A DNA stretch of 28,301 nt from JBPBPI01 sp050954885 (GTDB lineage: Bacteria > Pseudomonadota > Alphaproteobacteria > Caedimonadales > Caedimonadaceae), in NCBI GenBank assembly GCA_050954885.1, contig JBPBPI010000135.1, forward strand, positions 1-28,301, read 5' to 3'. Both the position numbers and the translations under genes were made by a program. The notes under the pieces were generated by a model. That model was not told the DNA's origin. It did no database searches and worked only from the letters and a program-made list of their open reading frames with translations. Below, one piece after another: positions 16,499 through 25,369 of this stretch. Each line of letters opens with the position of its first letter. Positions within the stretch are counted from its first letter, which is position 1.

Positions 16499-17475
16499 TG
16501 CATCAATCCTGCTTGAGATGCGATGAATTGATCAACCTTTAAAGCTTCTTCAGCACGATGCACTTCTTTTTGGGGCACAAAACCGTAAGGTCTTAAATAC
16601 CCTTCCATGCCAGCTGCTTCTTGTGAGATAAATTCTTTAGTAAAATTTTGCAAATTTTTAATGCGATTTAAATGGGCCCCTTTGACATAAAAATATAAAG
16701 GCCGTGACAAAGGATAGCGCCCTGAGATAATATTTTCCAATGTCGGTGGCACTTGATCAATATCTAAAGGTGTTACTTTATCTCGATTCAACATTAAAAA
16801 GCTGAAGCTGAAAATGCCTAAAGCTTCTAGCTCTAATTGTAGTTTTTGCACAATCACAGTTTCTTGATCCGAGGCTTCAATATAAATACCATCATGGCGT
16901 AACTTTTGTGATTCTTTAGGCATAATTAAATGAACAAAAGCTTCCCGTGTGCCTGAAGTCAAAGAGGGACCCAAGAGTCGAAGACGTTGATGGGGAAGCT
17001 TTTTTGAGATATCTGACCAATAAAAATTTGAATTTTTTTGATTTTCAATTTTCTCAGCCAATGCCAAATAAAGTTGGTGACGCGTCAGCGCAAAAGGCGC
17101 ATGACCATCGGGACTTGCCACCACAATGCCGTCAAATCCTAAAATAACTTCTAAAATTTCAGAAACACCATGATCTTTGCAATATTTTCGCTCAGATGTT
17201 GTCATAGCTCTTGAAGCCAGCACAATATCAGGGGTGTTTTCACCAACACCAGAGCAAAATATTTTAATACCGCCCCCGGTGCCCGTGGATTCAATCACAG
17301 GTGTGGGACCGCGGGATTTTAAATGAAAGGTTTCTGCCACGGCTACCGCAAAAGGATAGATAGCGGACGATCCAATAATATGAATATAAGGACGCGCGTG
17401 CGCAAAAGAGGCGAAAGCCATGAAAAAAATGACGAAATATGGCAAAAAAGTAAAATCTTCTCTTGTTTGTCTCAT
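16495..17475 (-). CDS. pstS: Periplasmic phosphate-binding protein PstS
   Basis: 326 residues with a signal peptide (about 1-27, cleavage after AHA). The mature protein shows the phosphate-binding features of PstS: IIGSSAIYPFA near the N-terminus, ESTGTGGGIKIFC, the SRAM loop and SGTREAF. It binds phosphate in the periplasm and hands it to PstC/PstA. First gene of the operon pstS-pstC-pstA-pstB-phoU and an aminopeptidase. I see no Pho-box repeat (CTGTCAT type) in the 112 bases shared with the divergent mutS. An unusual palindrome is there instead (17543-17562). Confidence 0.92.
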   Translation of the reverse strand: MRQTREDFTFLPYFVIFFMAFASFAHARPYIHIIGSSAIYPFAVAVAETFHLKSRGPTPVIESTGTGGGIKIFCSGVGENTPDIVLASRAMTTSERKYCKDHGVSEILEVILGFDGIVVASPDGHAPFALTRHQLYLALAEKIENQKNSNFYWSDISKKLPHQRLRLLGPSLTSGTREAFVHLIMPKESQKLRHDGIYIEASDQETVIVQKLQLELEALGIFSFSFLMLNRDKVTPLDIDQVPPTLENIISGRYPLSRPLYFYVKGAHLNRIKNLQNFTKEFISQEAAGMEGYLRPYGFVPQKEVHRAEEALKVDQFIASQAGLMQ

Positions 17476-17542
17476 TGGCCTTGTTTACTCTTTTTACTGA
17501 ACGCTATGAGCTTGCACCCCATTGTTGCAAATATTTCAATTC

Positions 17543-17562
17543 TTGAAAAAATATTTTTTCAA
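17543..17562. promoter_or_regulatory. Perfect 20-bp palindrome between pstS and mutS
   Basis: TTGAAAAAATATTTTTTCAA reads the same on both strands. It lies 68 bases before the pstS start and 25 before the mutS start, a suitable place for an operator acting on either gene. Chance in AT-rich DNA cannot be excluded. Confidence 0.35.
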
Positions 17563-17587
17563 ATTTTAACTTTTTATGGAAAATTTT

Positions 17588-20299
17588 ATGACCACTCCAA
17601 TGATGCAACAATATCATGAAATTAAAAAACAGTATCCAGATTGTTTACTTTTTTATCGCATGGGAGATTTTTACGAACTCTTTTTTGACGACGCCGTTCA
17701 AGCAGCAGATGTTTTAAATATTACCCTGACGCGACGCGGCAAGAATGAAGGGGAAGACATCCCCATGTGCGGTGTTCCCTTTCATGCTTATGATACCTAT
17801 CTGTCTCGTTTGGTGCGTCAAGGATTTCGAGTGGCCATTTGTGAACAAATTGAGGATCCTAAGGAAGCCAAAAAACGAGGTGGCAAAACCCTGGTCCGTC
17901 GAGATGTGGTGCGTGTGATCACGCCAGGCACTTTGACCGAAGACACCTTACTTGATGCCCAACGAAATAATTTTCTTGTGGCTTTGCTGGCAAGTTCACC
18001 AAAAGATCAAAAGCATAAATCTCAAGCCAAAGGGGTACAATTTGCCCTAGCAGCTATGGACATTTCAGCCGGTATTTTTCAAATTGAATCGTGTATGCAA
18101 CAAAATTTAGAAGAAGTGTTGGCAAGATTGCACCCCAGCGAACTGGTGGTGCCAGATCAATTGATTCAAAATCCTGATCTGTATGAATTTTTTCAAGGAT
18201 GGCGTAAGCAGCTGCATCCCTTACCGGCCAGCCGTTTTGATTATGTCAATGCCCACGAAAGATTAGAAAAAACCTATGGCGTTCAATCTCTTGAAGGTTT
18301 TGGTCATTTTTCAAAAGATGAAATTACCGCCGCCGGCACATTGCTAGATTACGTCCAATTGACCCAAAAAGGTGGCACGCCTATTTTAAGGCCGCCTCAT
18401 AAAATCTCTACCCAAGATTTTTTGGAAATTGATATGTCTACCCGGCGAAATCTTGAATTGATGTCGACCTCGATGGGGGAGCGAAAAGGCTCTTTGTTAA
18501 GTGTGATGGACCAAACGGTCACACCTCATGGCAGCCGTCTCATGGCACAATATATTGCCATGCCATTGGGACAGATTGATCAAATTGAAGAACGTCTACA
18601 GCGGGTTGATTTTTTCTATACCGCGACGTCGATGCGAGATAAAATTCGTGGTGTTTTAAAGCAATGCCCTGATATGGAGCGTGCCCTTGCAAGGATATCT
18701 TTAAAACGCGGCTCGCCCCGTGACTTGGCGGCCATTCGACAGGGCCTTGAGATGGCACAAGCTTTAACTCAAATCCTGAAAGATATTGATAGTGTTTCGT
18801 TAAATTTGCTTAGAAAACAACTTTCTTTTCAGGATTTTTTAATCGATCGCTTGACACGTGCTTTAAAAGGCGACTTACCGACTTACACGCGCGAGGGCAA
18901 TTTTATTGCCGAGGGTTATCTGTCTGAACTCGATGAGACACGACGTCTGCGGGATCAAGGGGCTATGCATGTCAAAGAATTACAGCAAACCTATGCGGAT
19001 CAATACGGCATTCCGACACTAAAAATTAAGCACAACAACATCATTGGTTATCACATTGAAGTCACCTTAAGCCACACTGCAAAGGTTGGCCCCGATTTTA
19101 TTCACCGTCAAACCACGATCGGAGCATTGCGGTATTCAACCTTGGCACTACAAGAACTTGAGCAAAAATTAAACCAAGCCGCCAGTCATGCGATGACCCT
19201 TGAATTAAAACTTTTTGAAGATCTGGTAACCGAAGTTCTGTCCCAAGCGGGTCCCATTTTGCAAACGGCACACGCTTTGGCCACTTTTGATGTCACAACA
19301 TCTTTGGCACACTTGGCTGTATCACGTCATTATTGCCGACCTCAATTGGATGCATCTCAAGATTTTGATGTTCAAGAAGGTCGGCATCCTGTGGTCGAAC
19401 AAGCACTTCAACAAGCCAATGCTGCGAAATTTTGCGCCAATTCTTGTGTGATGGAACCCCACAATCGTCAATGGTTGCTAACAGGTCCCAATATGGCCGG
19501 TAAAAGTACTTTTCTCAGGCAAAATGCATTGCTGGTGGTCATGGCACAAATGGGATCTTATCTGCCGGCAAAATCAGCGCGCCTTGGCATCGTTGATCGT
19601 CTTTTCAGTCGCGTCGGCGCATCCGATGATCTGGCACGAGGACGATCAACATTTATGGTCGAAATGGTTGAGACCGCTGCCATTTTAAACCAAGCCACAT
19701 CCAAATCTTTTGTGATTTTGGATGAAGTGGGGCGCGGCACCTCAACCTATGATGGATTGTCTTTGGCCTGGGCTATTTTGGAACATTTACATGATCAAAT
19801 TCAATGCCGGACGCTTTTTGCCACCCATTACCACGAATTGATTGATCTTGAACGTAAAATGATGAATTTGGTTTGTTACACCATGAAGGTGCGCGAGTGG
19901 AAAGGTGACGTTGTGTTCCTACATCAAGTGATTGCGGGCGCGGCTGATCGGTCTTATGGCATTCATGTGGCACAACTGGCCGGCATTCCACCTGTGGTCA
20001 TTCGGCGTGCGGAAAATCTTTTAAAATTATTTGAACAATCTCGCCCCTATCAAGAGCGCAAAATTTTGGATCTGCCTTTGTTTGCAGCCTCTCCTTTGGC
20101 ATCAACTGCGCCTCTTGAAATGAGCGATGTAGCTTTGGATAGAGCGAAAACTAAAGCCCTTTCATCATTGCCCGATGCCACCGTTTGTTCCGAAGTTGAA
20201 CAAGAATTATCAAAACTCGATTTAGAAGATCTGTCCCCTCGGGCGGCTATGGAACTACTTTATAAATGGCAAGAAAAACTTGGAGAGACCTCTTTGTAA
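17588..20299 (+). CDS. mutS: DNA mismatch repair protein MutS
   Basis: 903 residues, a normal length. The mismatch-recognition motif (RMGDFYELF, with the Phe-x-Glu at about 28-30) is at the N-terminus. The connector, core and clamp domains follow, then the ATPase with Walker A GPNMAGKS at about 633-640, Walker B VILDEVGRGTSTYDG at about 708-722 and the ATHYHEL motif. A helix-turn-helix end domain is present (LSPRAAMELLYKWQ). MutS binds mismatches and starts repair with MutL. I start at ATG 17588, with GGAAA 7 bases away; an in-frame ATG at 17576 has no ribosome binding site. Intact, so a lost mutS is not the cause of the many indels in nearby accessory genes. Confidence 0.96.
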   Translation: MTTPMMQQYHEIKKQYPDCLLFYRMGDFYELFFDDAVQAADVLNITLTRRGKNEGEDIPMCGVPFHAYDTYLSRLVRQGFRVAICEQIEDPKEAKKRGGKTLVRRDVVRVITPGTLTEDTLLDAQRNNFLVALLASSPKDQKHKSQAKGVQFALAAMDISAGIFQIESCMQQNLEEVLARLHPSELVVPDQLIQNPDLYEFFQGWRKQLHPLPASRFDYVNAHERLEKTYGVQSLEGFGHFSKDEITAAGTLLDYVQLTQKGGTPILRPPHKISTQDFLEIDMSTRRNLELMSTSMGERKGSLLSVMDQTVTPHGSRLMAQYIAMPLGQIDQIEERLQRVDFFYTATSMRDKIRGVLKQCPDMERALARISLKRGSPRDLAAIRQGLEMAQALTQILKDIDSVSLNLLRKQLSFQDFLIDRLTRALKGDLPTYTREGNFIAEGYLSELDETRRLRDQGAMHVKELQQTYADQYGIPTLKIKHNNIIGYHIEVTLSHTAKVGPDFIHRQTTIGALRYSTLALQELEQKLNQAASHAMTLELKLFEDLVTEVLSQAGPILQTAHALATFDVTTSLAHLAVSRHYCRPQLDASQDFDVQEGRHPVVEQALQQANAAKFCANSCVMEPHNRQWLLTGPNMAGKSTFLRQNALLVVMAQMGSYLPAKSARLGIVDRLFSRVGASDDLARGRSTFMVEMVETAAILNQATSKSFVILDEVGRGTSTYDGLSLAWAILEHLHDQIQCRTLFATHYHELIDLERKMMNLVCYTMKVREWKGDVVFLHQVIAGAADRSYGIHVAQLAGIPPVVIRRAENLLKLFEQSRPYQERKILDLPLFAASPLASTAPLEMSDVALDRAKTKALSSLPDATVCSEVEQELSKLDLEDLSPRAAMELLYKWQEKLGETSL

Positions 20300-20307
20300 A
20301 TATTTTT

Positions 20308-20328
20308 GATTAATTATTTAATCTTTTT
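20308..20328 (+). terminator. Weak terminator after mutS
   Basis: GATTAA (20308-20313) and TTAATC (20318-20323) with a 4-base loop are followed by TTTTT. The stem is AT-only, so the call is weak. It overlaps the ancestral end of the convergent toxin gene. Confidence 0.35.
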
Positions 20329-20586
20329 AAGATCTAAAAATTTTCATGCGATCCTAATTTTAATAAAATAACTTTTTGAAGATTTAGTTGCCAAATGTAA
20401 GCGAGTAACATTAAAAGACTGTTCATTTTAAATTTGTACACTCTTACATCAGCCAAATCTCCTTTCTTGAGTTGTCCTGTTTCAGGATTTTGCATGATAT
20501 ATCTCGCAACATTGTCTAAATCTTTTTTTATAAAGATAAAGTCTTTTAATTGCTTTTTTAAAACCAAGCGTTTGTTTTACAATTAT
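20314..20586 (-). pseudogene. Broken RelE/ParE-type toxin of a type II toxin-antitoxin pair
   Basis: The main open frame (20334-20567, 77 residues, TTG start) contains the family core GDLADVRVYKFKM, LLAYIW and the end GSHENF. Relatives begin with a 'FKKAVKKL'-like helix and end ENFYRDLK. Here the helix (GFKKAIKRLYLYKK) is readable upstream from about 20586, but in another frame. One extra A in a run of seven (complement of 20523-20529) separates it from DLDNVARYIMQNPETG. At the other end about four bases are missing after ENF, and DLKKIK with a stop at 20314 follows out of frame. Two lesions suggest a dead toxin; no ATG is seen for its start. The antitoxin upstream is intact. The family call is by remembered pattern. 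Confidence 0.7.
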
Positions 20587-20801
20587 GAAGAGAATTGATA
20601 CTCTTCAACAAGATTTAATTTCTTCTCTTCAAGAGCCATGAGAATGTCCATTATATCTTTATATCGCAAATCAAGATTTTCTTCAGCCAATTTACCAATT
20701 CTTAACCAAAATTCGATTTGTTTTGGTGCAGATTTGTTATAAACTTTGCCGTAGATTTCTGTTTCATGAAAAATATTATCTGAGATTCTGATCGTAGACA
20801 T
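20583..20801 (-). CDS. ParD-like antitoxin
   Basis: 72 residues. The N-terminus (STIRISDNIF) is a ribbon-helix-helix-type strand. The following segment (KVYNKSAPKQIEFWLRIGKLAEENLDL) and the end (EEYQF) match ParD-like antitoxins that pair with RelE/ParE toxins. It should bind DNA as a dimer, repress its own promoter and neutralise the toxin. Start ATG 20801 with AAGGAG 8 bases away. The broken toxin follows directly, so the antitoxin is now an orphan unless it serves another toxin. Confidence 0.82.
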   Translation of the reverse strand: MSTIRISDNIFHETEIYGKVYNKSAPKQIEFWLRIGKLAEENLDLRYKDIMDILMALEEKKLNLVEEYQFSS

Positions 20802-20962
20802 TAAATTATCTCCTTAGAATTATACATTCTAATACTATAATTTTACAATGTAACAAAACGCTTGATTTTGTTTTTTTAAAACATTAGATGATTATAAGAT
20901 TTTTTTGAAAAATGAGTATTTATAAACTGTACACACATAAAATTGAAAATAATTGTAAATTT

Positions 20963-20990
20963 TTGAATTTTTTAATTTAAAAAATATGAT
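20963..20990 (+). promoter_or_regulatory. Candidate promoter of the murJ-murJ-trpS operon
   Basis: TTGAAT (20963-20968), a 16-base spacer and TATGAT (20985-20990) lie 38 bases before the GTG start of the first murJ. The rest of 20802-21027 is very AT-rich and holds nothing else that I recognise. Confidence 0.45.
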
Positions 20991-21027
20991 AAAACCAACT
21001 CAGGCCCCTTAAAAGAGGATTTTTGGT

Positions 21028-22599
21028 GTGAGTTTTTTAAGATCTGTGACCACCATCGGTGGGTTTACGGCACTTTCTCGAATTTTGGGATTTGCCCGTG
21101 ATATTTTAATCGCCTCTTTGCTTGGTGCAAGTCCTTTGGCTGATGCTTTTTTTGCTGCCTTTAAATTGCCAAATTTTTTTCGACGTCTTTTCGCGGAAGG
21201 CGCGTTGAACGCAGCTTTTGTCCCTTTATATGCTCGTCTATATGCCAGTGAAGGTGTTAAGTCAGCCCAACGAACAGCAGAAGAAATCTTTGCGGTACTT
21301 CTGGTTATTTTGGTTACTTTAGTTGTGATTTTTGAAATTTTTATGCCAGCTTTAATGGATGTTATAACCCCTGGATTTAAAGATACACCTGATCGTATGA
21401 TGGCGACTATAACTTTTGCACGCATCACATTTCCTTATATTTTATTCATTTCTCTCGCAGCCCTCATTGGCGGTATTTTAAACTCTCATCATCGCTTTTC
21501 AGCCACATCTGCAGCCCCCATCGTTCTTAATGTCACCATGATCGTTGGACTTTTACTCAGCCCCTACTGTTTTCAAAGCCCAGGCCATGCCTTGGCGTAC
21601 AGTGCGCTGCTCGCAGGGTTGCTTCAATTTTTATGGATTTATGGGGCAGCACATCGAATGGGCAGCACCATCATTTTGCGTAAACCTACTTTAACGCCCA
21701 ATGTAAGGCGATTGATGTCTGCGATGGGGCCAGGAATCTTGGCCGGTGGTGTGATTCAAATTAATCTTTTAAGTGATGTAATTTTGGCATCTTTCCTGCC
21801 CACAGGTGCCATTTCTTATTTATATTATGCAGATCGTCTAAATCAATTACCCCTCAGCATCATCGGTATTGCCCTCAGCACCGCCCTGCTACCGCTTTTA
21901 TCAAAACAATTGCAACAAGACCAGCTTGATGAAGCACAAACAACCCAAAATCGTGTGTTGGAAGCTGCCTTTTTACTCACCTTGCCTGCAGCTGTGGCTC
22001 TCATGGTTTTTGCAACCCCTATTATAACTGTTTTATTTCGACGCAACGCCTTTGGTGATATTGAAGTTATTCAAACAGCTTGGGCCTTAAGAGCTTTTTC
22101 CATAGGACTTCCTGCCTATGTCATGTCAAAAATATTTTCAACCAGCTTTTTTGCCCGTCACAATACACGTACGCCCGCCAAAAGCAGTATTGTGGTTTTG
22201 ATCTTAAATATTGGCTTTACTTTGTTGTTGATGATCCCTTTCAAACACGTGGGTATTGCTTTGGCCACATCCATTACCGCTTGGATCAATGCTGGGATCT
22301 TGGGATGCTTGTTATACAAAAGAAAATTATTTATTGTTGATGATCGCCTCAAGCATCATCTGATACGTTTGGTGTTTTCGGCCGTTATAATGGGTATATT
22401 TTTATTTCTAATTCAAATGGTATGGCCTTATTATTGGCCTTTGATTTGGCAAGGAATTATCTTGCTTTTTTTCATTGCTGTTGCTAGTGCTGTCTATTTT
22501 TTAATCAATATCTACACAGGTGCCTTAAATTATCAAGAAATTAAACTGTGGCTGTTGCGTGCGCGAAATGTTAGACAAACTAAGAAAAAGTCTTTATAG
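21028..22599 (+). CDS. murJ: Lipid II flippase MurJ (MviN), first copy
   Basis: 523 residues with about 14 membrane helices. The opening SRILGFARD gives Arg18 and Arg24, then Asp39 (LADAFF), Arg52 (FFRRLFAEGA) and the later YYADRL arginine. These are the charged cavity residues shown to be needed in E. coli MurJ, all at the same positions. It flips lipid II across the inner membrane for peptidoglycan synthesis. GTG start at 21028 with AGAGGA 8 bases away. A second, similar murJ starts 36 bases after its stop. Confidence 0.93.
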   Translation: MSFLRSVTTIGGFTALSRILGFARDILIASLLGASPLADAFFAAFKLPNFFRRLFAEGALNAAFVPLYARLYASEGVKSAQRTAEEIFAVLLVILVTLVVIFEIFMPALMDVITPGFKDTPDRMMATITFARITFPYILFISLAALIGGILNSHHRFSATSAAPIVLNVTMIVGLLLSPYCFQSPGHALAYSALLAGLLQFLWIYGAAHRMGSTIILRKPTLTPNVRRLMSAMGPGILAGGVIQINLLSDVILASFLPTGAISYLYYADRLNQLPLSIIGIALSTALLPLLSKQLQQDQLDEAQTTQNRVLEAAFLLTLPAAVALMVFATPIITVLFRRNAFGDIEVIQTAWALRAFSIGLPAYVMSKIFSTSFFARHNTRTPAKSSIVVLILNIGFTLLLMIPFKHVGIALATSITAWINAGILGCLLYKRKLFIVDDRLKHHLIRLVFSAVIMGIFLFLIQMVWPYYWPLIWQGIILLFFIAVASAVYFLINIYTGALNYQEIKLWLLRARNVRQTKKKSL

Positions 22600-22635
22600 A
22601 ACTAAGATGATTTTAATTACGTCATTGGAATTTGC

Positions 22636-24219
22636 ATGAAATTATTATCTTCTGCAGCCATAGTTGGAAGCTTTACCATTGGCAGTCGTTTAACGGGCTT
22701 TATCCGTGAAACACTCATGGCTTCTTTATTGGGCGCGGGCGCTATCTCAGATGCTTTTATCGTAGCCTTAAAACTGCCATCTATCTTTCGGCGTATTTTG
22801 GCGGAAGGAGCCATGAATGCGGCTTTCGTACCCTTATTTTCAGGACTTCTCGCCAGCGAAGGCAAAGAAAGTGCCAAATCTTTTGCAGAAGAAATCTTTG
22901 CCATATTAACTTTGATCCTTCTAGGATTGGTGGTGGTAATGGAAATTTTCTTGCCCACTCTTATGCCCATATTTGTGCCAGGATTTAAAGATACGCCTGA
23001 CCGCATGGCGCTCGCGATTGAATTTAGCCGCGTCACATTTCCTTTCATTTTTTTAATTTCACTCACCGCTCTTTACAGCGGCATTTTAAACTCTTTTGAA
23101 AAATTTGCAGCCGTTGCCTCCTCTCCCATGATTGGCAACATTGCTTTAATTTTAACCGTTTATGCTTTTCTCTGGATTGTGGGTTCAGATGTGGGACTCG
23201 CTTTTTCATCCGCTATCTTAGTCTGTGGTATTGTTCAATTACTTTGGGTTGTGATTCCCTTGGCACGACGTGGTTTTGTCCTGAGTTGGGTGAAGCCTAA
23301 ATGGGGTCCCAAGGTTCGACATTTTTTTAAATTAATGGCCCCTGCAGCTCTTGGATCTGGTGTGGTTCAATTGAGTATTTTTATTGATACGTTGATTGCG
23401 TCATTATTGCCTGCAGGTAGCATTTCATACATTCATTATGCTGATCGCCTAAGCCAATTGCCCTTAAGTGTTTTGGGAACCGCCATTGGTACTGCCCTTT
23501 TGCCACTCCTTTCAAAGCAAATTCGTGCGCAAAATTATCAAGGAGCCAAAGAAAGTCAAAACCTAGCTCTTGAATACGCTTTGTTGTTTACACTTCCTGC
23601 AACAATTGGACTTATTTTTTTAGCTGAACCGCTCATTCGGATCATTTTTGAACATCGCGCTTTTCAAGCCTCATCGACTTTGCCTACTGCCAGAACCTTA
23701 ATGGCATTTGCCTCGGGCCTTCCCGCTTATGTTCTCATTAAAATATTTACCACCAGCTTTTTTGCACGACAAGATACTAAAACACCAGTTTTAGTTGCCA
23801 TTTTCTCTGTCATTGCCAATGTTGTCATCAGCCTTTTGTTATTAAAAACATTTAAACATGTAGGTATTGCCTTGGCTACGTCTATTTCAGCCTGGATGAA
23901 TGTCAGCCTTTTGGGATTTATTTTATGGCGGCGTCGTGCCCTGCAATTCAACGAACGATTTGAAAATTTTTTCCCACGTGTTTTGGTATCTAGTCTTTTA
24001 ACAATTCTGTTGATGATAGCCTTAAGTTCTTTATTTAAATCATTAAATCAAAACCCTTTTTGGATTCAATCGTTGTCATTAATGTTGATTGTCATTGGTG
24101 GATTTTTGGGATTTTTTATCTTTTCACAATTAACCAAAGCGTTTAACTATCAAGATTTTCGCCGTCAGTTTCATCAAGAAAATAATATTGTGTCTCAAGA
24201 AGAAAAGATTGACTTATGA
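22636..24219 (+). CDS. murJ: Lipid II flippase MurJ (MviN), second copy
   Basis: 527 residues, about half identical by eye to the first copy over the N-terminal part, with the same helix layout. It keeps Arg18, Arg24, Asp39, Arg52 and the YADRL arginine; the residue after Arg24 is Glu instead of Asp. By these residues it should also be an active flippase. ATG start at 22636 with GGA 7 bases away. Its last four bases overlap the trpS start (ATGA), so it is translationally coupled with trpS. It is not degraded, which argues that both copies are kept by selection. Confidence 0.92.
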   Translation: MKLLSSAAIVGSFTIGSRLTGFIRETLMASLLGAGAISDAFIVALKLPSIFRRILAEGAMNAAFVPLFSGLLASEGKESAKSFAEEIFAILTLILLGLVVVMEIFLPTLMPIFVPGFKDTPDRMALAIEFSRVTFPFIFLISLTALYSGILNSFEKFAAVASSPMIGNIALILTVYAFLWIVGSDVGLAFSSAILVCGIVQLLWVVIPLARRGFVLSWVKPKWGPKVRHFFKLMAPAALGSGVVQLSIFIDTLIASLLPAGSISYIHYADRLSQLPLSVLGTAIGTALLPLLSKQIRAQNYQGAKESQNLALEYALLFTLPATIGLIFLAEPLIRIIFEHRAFQASSTLPTARTLMAFASGLPAYVLIKIFTTSFFARQDTKTPVLVAIFSVIANVVISLLLLKTFKHVGIALATSISAWMNVSLLGFILWRRRALQFNERFENFFPRVLVSSLLTILLMIALSSLFKSLNQNPFWIQSLSLMLIVIGGFLGFFIFSQLTKAFNYQDFRRQFHQENNIVSQEEKIDL

Positions 24220-25238
24220 TTTATCCTGCAAGTGAAATATCTGAATCTCAACAAGTTGTCTTTTCAGGTGTCCAGCCTTCGGGAAGGCTTACTTTAGGCA
24301 ATTATTTGGGCGCCATTCGAAATTGGGTTCCGCTCCAAGATCAATACACCTGTTTATTTTGTATCGTTGATTTGCATGCTATCACGCAATATCAAGATCC
24401 TCAAGCTTTAAGGCAATCAACCCGCGAGGTGGCTGCTGTTTATCTTGCCGCTGGTATTGATTCACAAAAAAGTACTCTTTTTATCCAAAGCCAAATTCCT
24501 CAACATGCTGAACTGGCGTGGTTATTAAATACGATTACCCCTCTGGGTTGGTTAAACCGCATGACTCAATTTAAGGATAAAGCCGGCAAACATCGGGAAC
24601 AAGCAGCTTTAGGCCTCTATGCCTATCCTGTTTTAATGGCGGCAGATATTTTACTTCATAAAGCCCATCTGGTACCCGTGGGCGAAGATCAACGACAACA
24701 TCTTGAATTGGCACGGGATATTGCCAATACTTTTAATCATACTTATAAAATTGATTTTTTTCCCCAGCCTGCAGCCTTACAAAGCCTAGTACCGCGTGTC
24801 ATGAGTTTGCGTGATGGCACGAAAAAAATGAGCAAATCAGATTCTTCTGATTTTTCGTGTATTTATTTATTAGATACAGCTGATGATATTGCTTTAAAAA
24901 TAAAGAAAGCCAAAACGGATCCTGAACCCTTACCTGAAGACATCAATGATTTAGAACATCGCTTTGAGGCCAAAAATCTGATTAAAATTTATGCAGCCCT
25001 TTCAAATCAAACCCCTCAAGATATTTTAACGCGTTTTGCAGGCGCCTCTTTTTCAATCTTTAAACCTTCTTTGACAGAATTGATTATTGAAACTTTAAAT
25101 CCCTTACGTTCCGAAATCTTAAAGATTTTGGCATCTTCTGATATTATTGATCAAACCTTAGATCATGGTCGTCAACAAATTTTAACAAAATCACAGGAAA
25201 CTTTAAAACAAGTTCAACATATTATGGGCCTTGTCTGA
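24216..25238 (+). CDS. trpS: Tryptophanyl-tRNA synthetase
   Basis: 340 residues, a class I synthetase. The HIGH-like motif is TLGNYLGA at about 26-33 after GVQPSGRL, and the KMSKS motif is at 204-208. The conserved GEDQ (ATP/Trp pocket) is at about 156-159. It charges tRNA-Trp in the cytosol. It overlaps the second murJ by four bases; the murJ-trpS order is common in alphaproteobacteria. No clear terminator hairpin follows the stop, only T-rich DNA. Confidence 0.95.
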   Translation: MIYPASEISESQQVVFSGVQPSGRLTLGNYLGAIRNWVPLQDQYTCLFCIVDLHAITQYQDPQALRQSTREVAAVYLAAGIDSQKSTLFIQSQIPQHAELAWLLNTITPLGWLNRMTQFKDKAGKHREQAALGLYAYPVLMAADILLHKAHLVPVGEDQRQHLELARDIANTFNHTYKIDFFPQPAALQSLVPRVMSLRDGTKKMSKSDSSDFSCIYLLDTADDIALKIKKAKTDPEPLPEDINDLEHRFEAKNLIKIYAALSNQTPQDILTRFAGASFSIFKPSLTELIIETLNPLRSEILKILASSDIIDQTLDHGRQQILTKSQETLKQVQHIMGLV

Positions 25239-25294
25239 TCTGTTATCTTAATTTTTTTAAATTTTAATTTCTTATAAAAATTATACTATATTTT

Positions 25295-25331
25295 TTGTCA
25301 ATAATTTATACTATCAATAATATAAATTATT
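25295..25331 (+). promoter_or_regulatory. Sigma-70 promoter with an overlapping inverted repeat
   Basis: TTGTCA (25295-25300), a 17-base spacer and TAATAT (25318-25323) precede the secreted-protein gene at 25370. AATAATTTATA (25300-25310) and TATAAATTATT (25321-25331) are perfect 11-base inverted arms lying over the spacer and -10 box, so the repeat could be an operator. Confidence 0.5.
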
Positions 25332-25369
25332 AAATAAATGTACGTCAATTTTTATAAGAAGGCCCATTT

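Noticed and set aside
17576..17587. Longer MutS start at 17576
   Set aside because: The only ribosome binding site (GGAAA) lies inside this extension and serves ATG 17588.
17476..17587. Pho box upstream of pstS
   Set aside because: No pair of CTGTCAT-like repeats is present on either strand.
21009..23066. Long minus-strand frames within the murJ genes
   Set aside because: They mirror the hydrophobic codons of the real genes, have biased composition and no ribosome binding sites.
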